NCBI RefSeq assembly: GCF_004340525.1
Contig: NZ_SLWX01000001.1
Location: 124,001-188,000 of the forward strand
Source: Chromatocurvus halotolerans
GTDB lineage: Bacteria > Pseudomonadota > Gammaproteobacteria > Pseudomonadales > Halieaceae
Direction: 5' to 3'
DNA length: 64,000 bases
Shown: positions 63,448-64,000 of the stretch, one piece after another
Layout of the letters: every line of letters begins with the position of its first letter
Position numbering within the stretch: the stretch's first letter is position 1
The notes under the pieces: model-generated
Database searches by the model: none
What the model was told of the DNA's origin: nothing
Seen by the model: only the letters and a program-made list of their open reading frames with translations
Program-made: the position numbers and the translations under genes

Positions 63448-64000
63448 TCAGAACTCTTCTGCCCAGTCATCCTCGTAATCCGAAAAATCGTCCTGGACGT
63501 CGCCGCCGCTGATGAATGAGCGACGCTGCTGCAGATAGGCATCACGCACGAAAATGTAGCGATCTCCCGAGATCAGCTGGTCCGCCTCGAGCAACTGGGC
63601 GCGCAGGCTCACCAGCTCCAGAAAAAACATGCTGTTGCGTAGCGCCACCTGATCGACCTGTGCGGTGGGTGAGGCCAGCGTGTCGAAGACCGTGCCCGTG
63701 CCGCTGCGCAGCGTACGCGGACCCAGGAGTGGAACCATGATGTAGGGCCCCTCGGGCACGCCCCAGACGGCCAGGGTCTGGCCGAAATCTGTGCGCTCGC
63801 GCTTGATACCCATATCCGAGGCAACGTCAAACAGGCCGAACATGCCAAGCGTGGAATTTACCGCCACACGACTGGCACTGGTGCCCGCCTCCCCCAGACG
63901 CCACTGCAGCAGCGAGTTCAGAGTGTTGGTCACGTCCAGCAGATTGGCAAAGAAATTCGAGACACCGGATTTCGCGGGGCGCGGCACCACACGGTCGTAA
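63448..64000 (-). CDS. mlaA: MlaA (VacJ) outer-membrane lipoprotein, C-terminal part
   Basis: The gene runs off the window; 184 codons are visible, in frame to the edge, where the sequence continues YDRVVPRPAKSGVSNFFANL. Further MlaA residues: VNSTLGMFGLFDVASDMGIK, TDFGQTLAVWGVPEGPYIM, VPLLGPRTLRSGTGTVFDTL. MlaA removes misplaced phospholipids from the outer leaflet together with OmpC-type porin and MlaBCDEF. The lipoprotein signal is outside the window. The tail DDFSDYEDDWAEEF is unusually acidic. Confidence 0.93.
   Translation of the reverse strand, partial: YDRVVPRPAKSGVSNFFANLLDVTNTLNSLLQWRLGEAGTSASRVAVNSTLGMFGLFDVASDMGIKRERTDFGQTLAVWGVPEGPYIMVPLLGPRTLRSGTGTVFDTLASPTAQVDQVALRNSMFFLELVSLRAQLLEADQLISGDRYIFVRDAYLQQRRSFISGGDVQDDFSDYEDDWAEEF

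Noticed and set aside
1-64000. CRISPR array or rRNA operon
   Set aside because: No regularly spaced repeats and no rRNA-like sequence were seen on reading the window.

Overview
The window comes from a GC-rich gammaproteobacterium. Several gene neighbourhoods look Pseudomonas-like: a long FabY-type ketoacyl synthase, and the block dusA - tal - rssC/rssB - mlaA, which I recall in the same order in Pseudomonas aeruginosa. A marine relative such as the Halieaceae/OM60 group would fit, but the sequence alone does not settle the genus. Most of the window is ordinary chromosome with tightly packed, often overlapping genes.

Layout. 1-7.2 kb: end of a DUF885 protein, an RND efflux pump with its adaptor, an MFS carrier and a secreted DUF547 protein. 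7.2-12.7 kb: an accessory patch. It holds remnants of IS3 and IS66 elements, an IS110/IS1111-type element interrupted by an intact IS3-family element, an AT-rich stretch, and a TacA/TacT-like toxin-antitoxin pair lying between a degenerate tRNA-Asp 3' copy and the real tRNA-Asp gene. 12.7-38.9 kb: housekeeping and lipid or coenzyme genes (queD, LysE exporter, YbfF-like esterase, crotonase, nitroreductase, fabY, GlxA/AraC regulator, thiolase, ribB, purK-purE, ilvD, two SDRs, CPBP protease, secreted acetamidase and amidohydrolase, tRNA-Ala, amino acid permease).

39-50.5 kb: a dense signalling island. A KaiC-KaiB-histidine kinase operon is translationally overlapped. It lies between a REC-EAL-GAF protein that runs tail-to-tail into the kinase and, on the other side, a predicted secreted protein coupled to a membrane hybrid histidine kinase. 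Next come a short LOV (blue-light) protein whose C-terminal helix looks like a dimerisation/histidine-phosphotransfer helix without its histidine, and a REC protein with an HD-GYP-like domain that has lost its HD pair. I consider this the most interesting part of the window: timing (Kai), light (LOV), c-di-GMP turnover (EAL) and two phosphorelay kinases sit together. Joint function is inference from proximity.

50.5-64 kb: sdaA, gltX, an ABM-fold protein, kynU, a Fur-box-preceded ferric iron ABC transporter operon, dusA, transaldolase, a TerB-like protein, the RssB/RssC phosphatase/anti-anti-sigma pair, and the C-terminal part of MlaA running off the window.

Three tRNA genes were found (Asp-GTC, Val-TAC, Ala-GGC), with strong sigma70 promoters in front of the Val-Asp pair and of Ala. 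No rRNA, CRISPR array or replication origin was seen.
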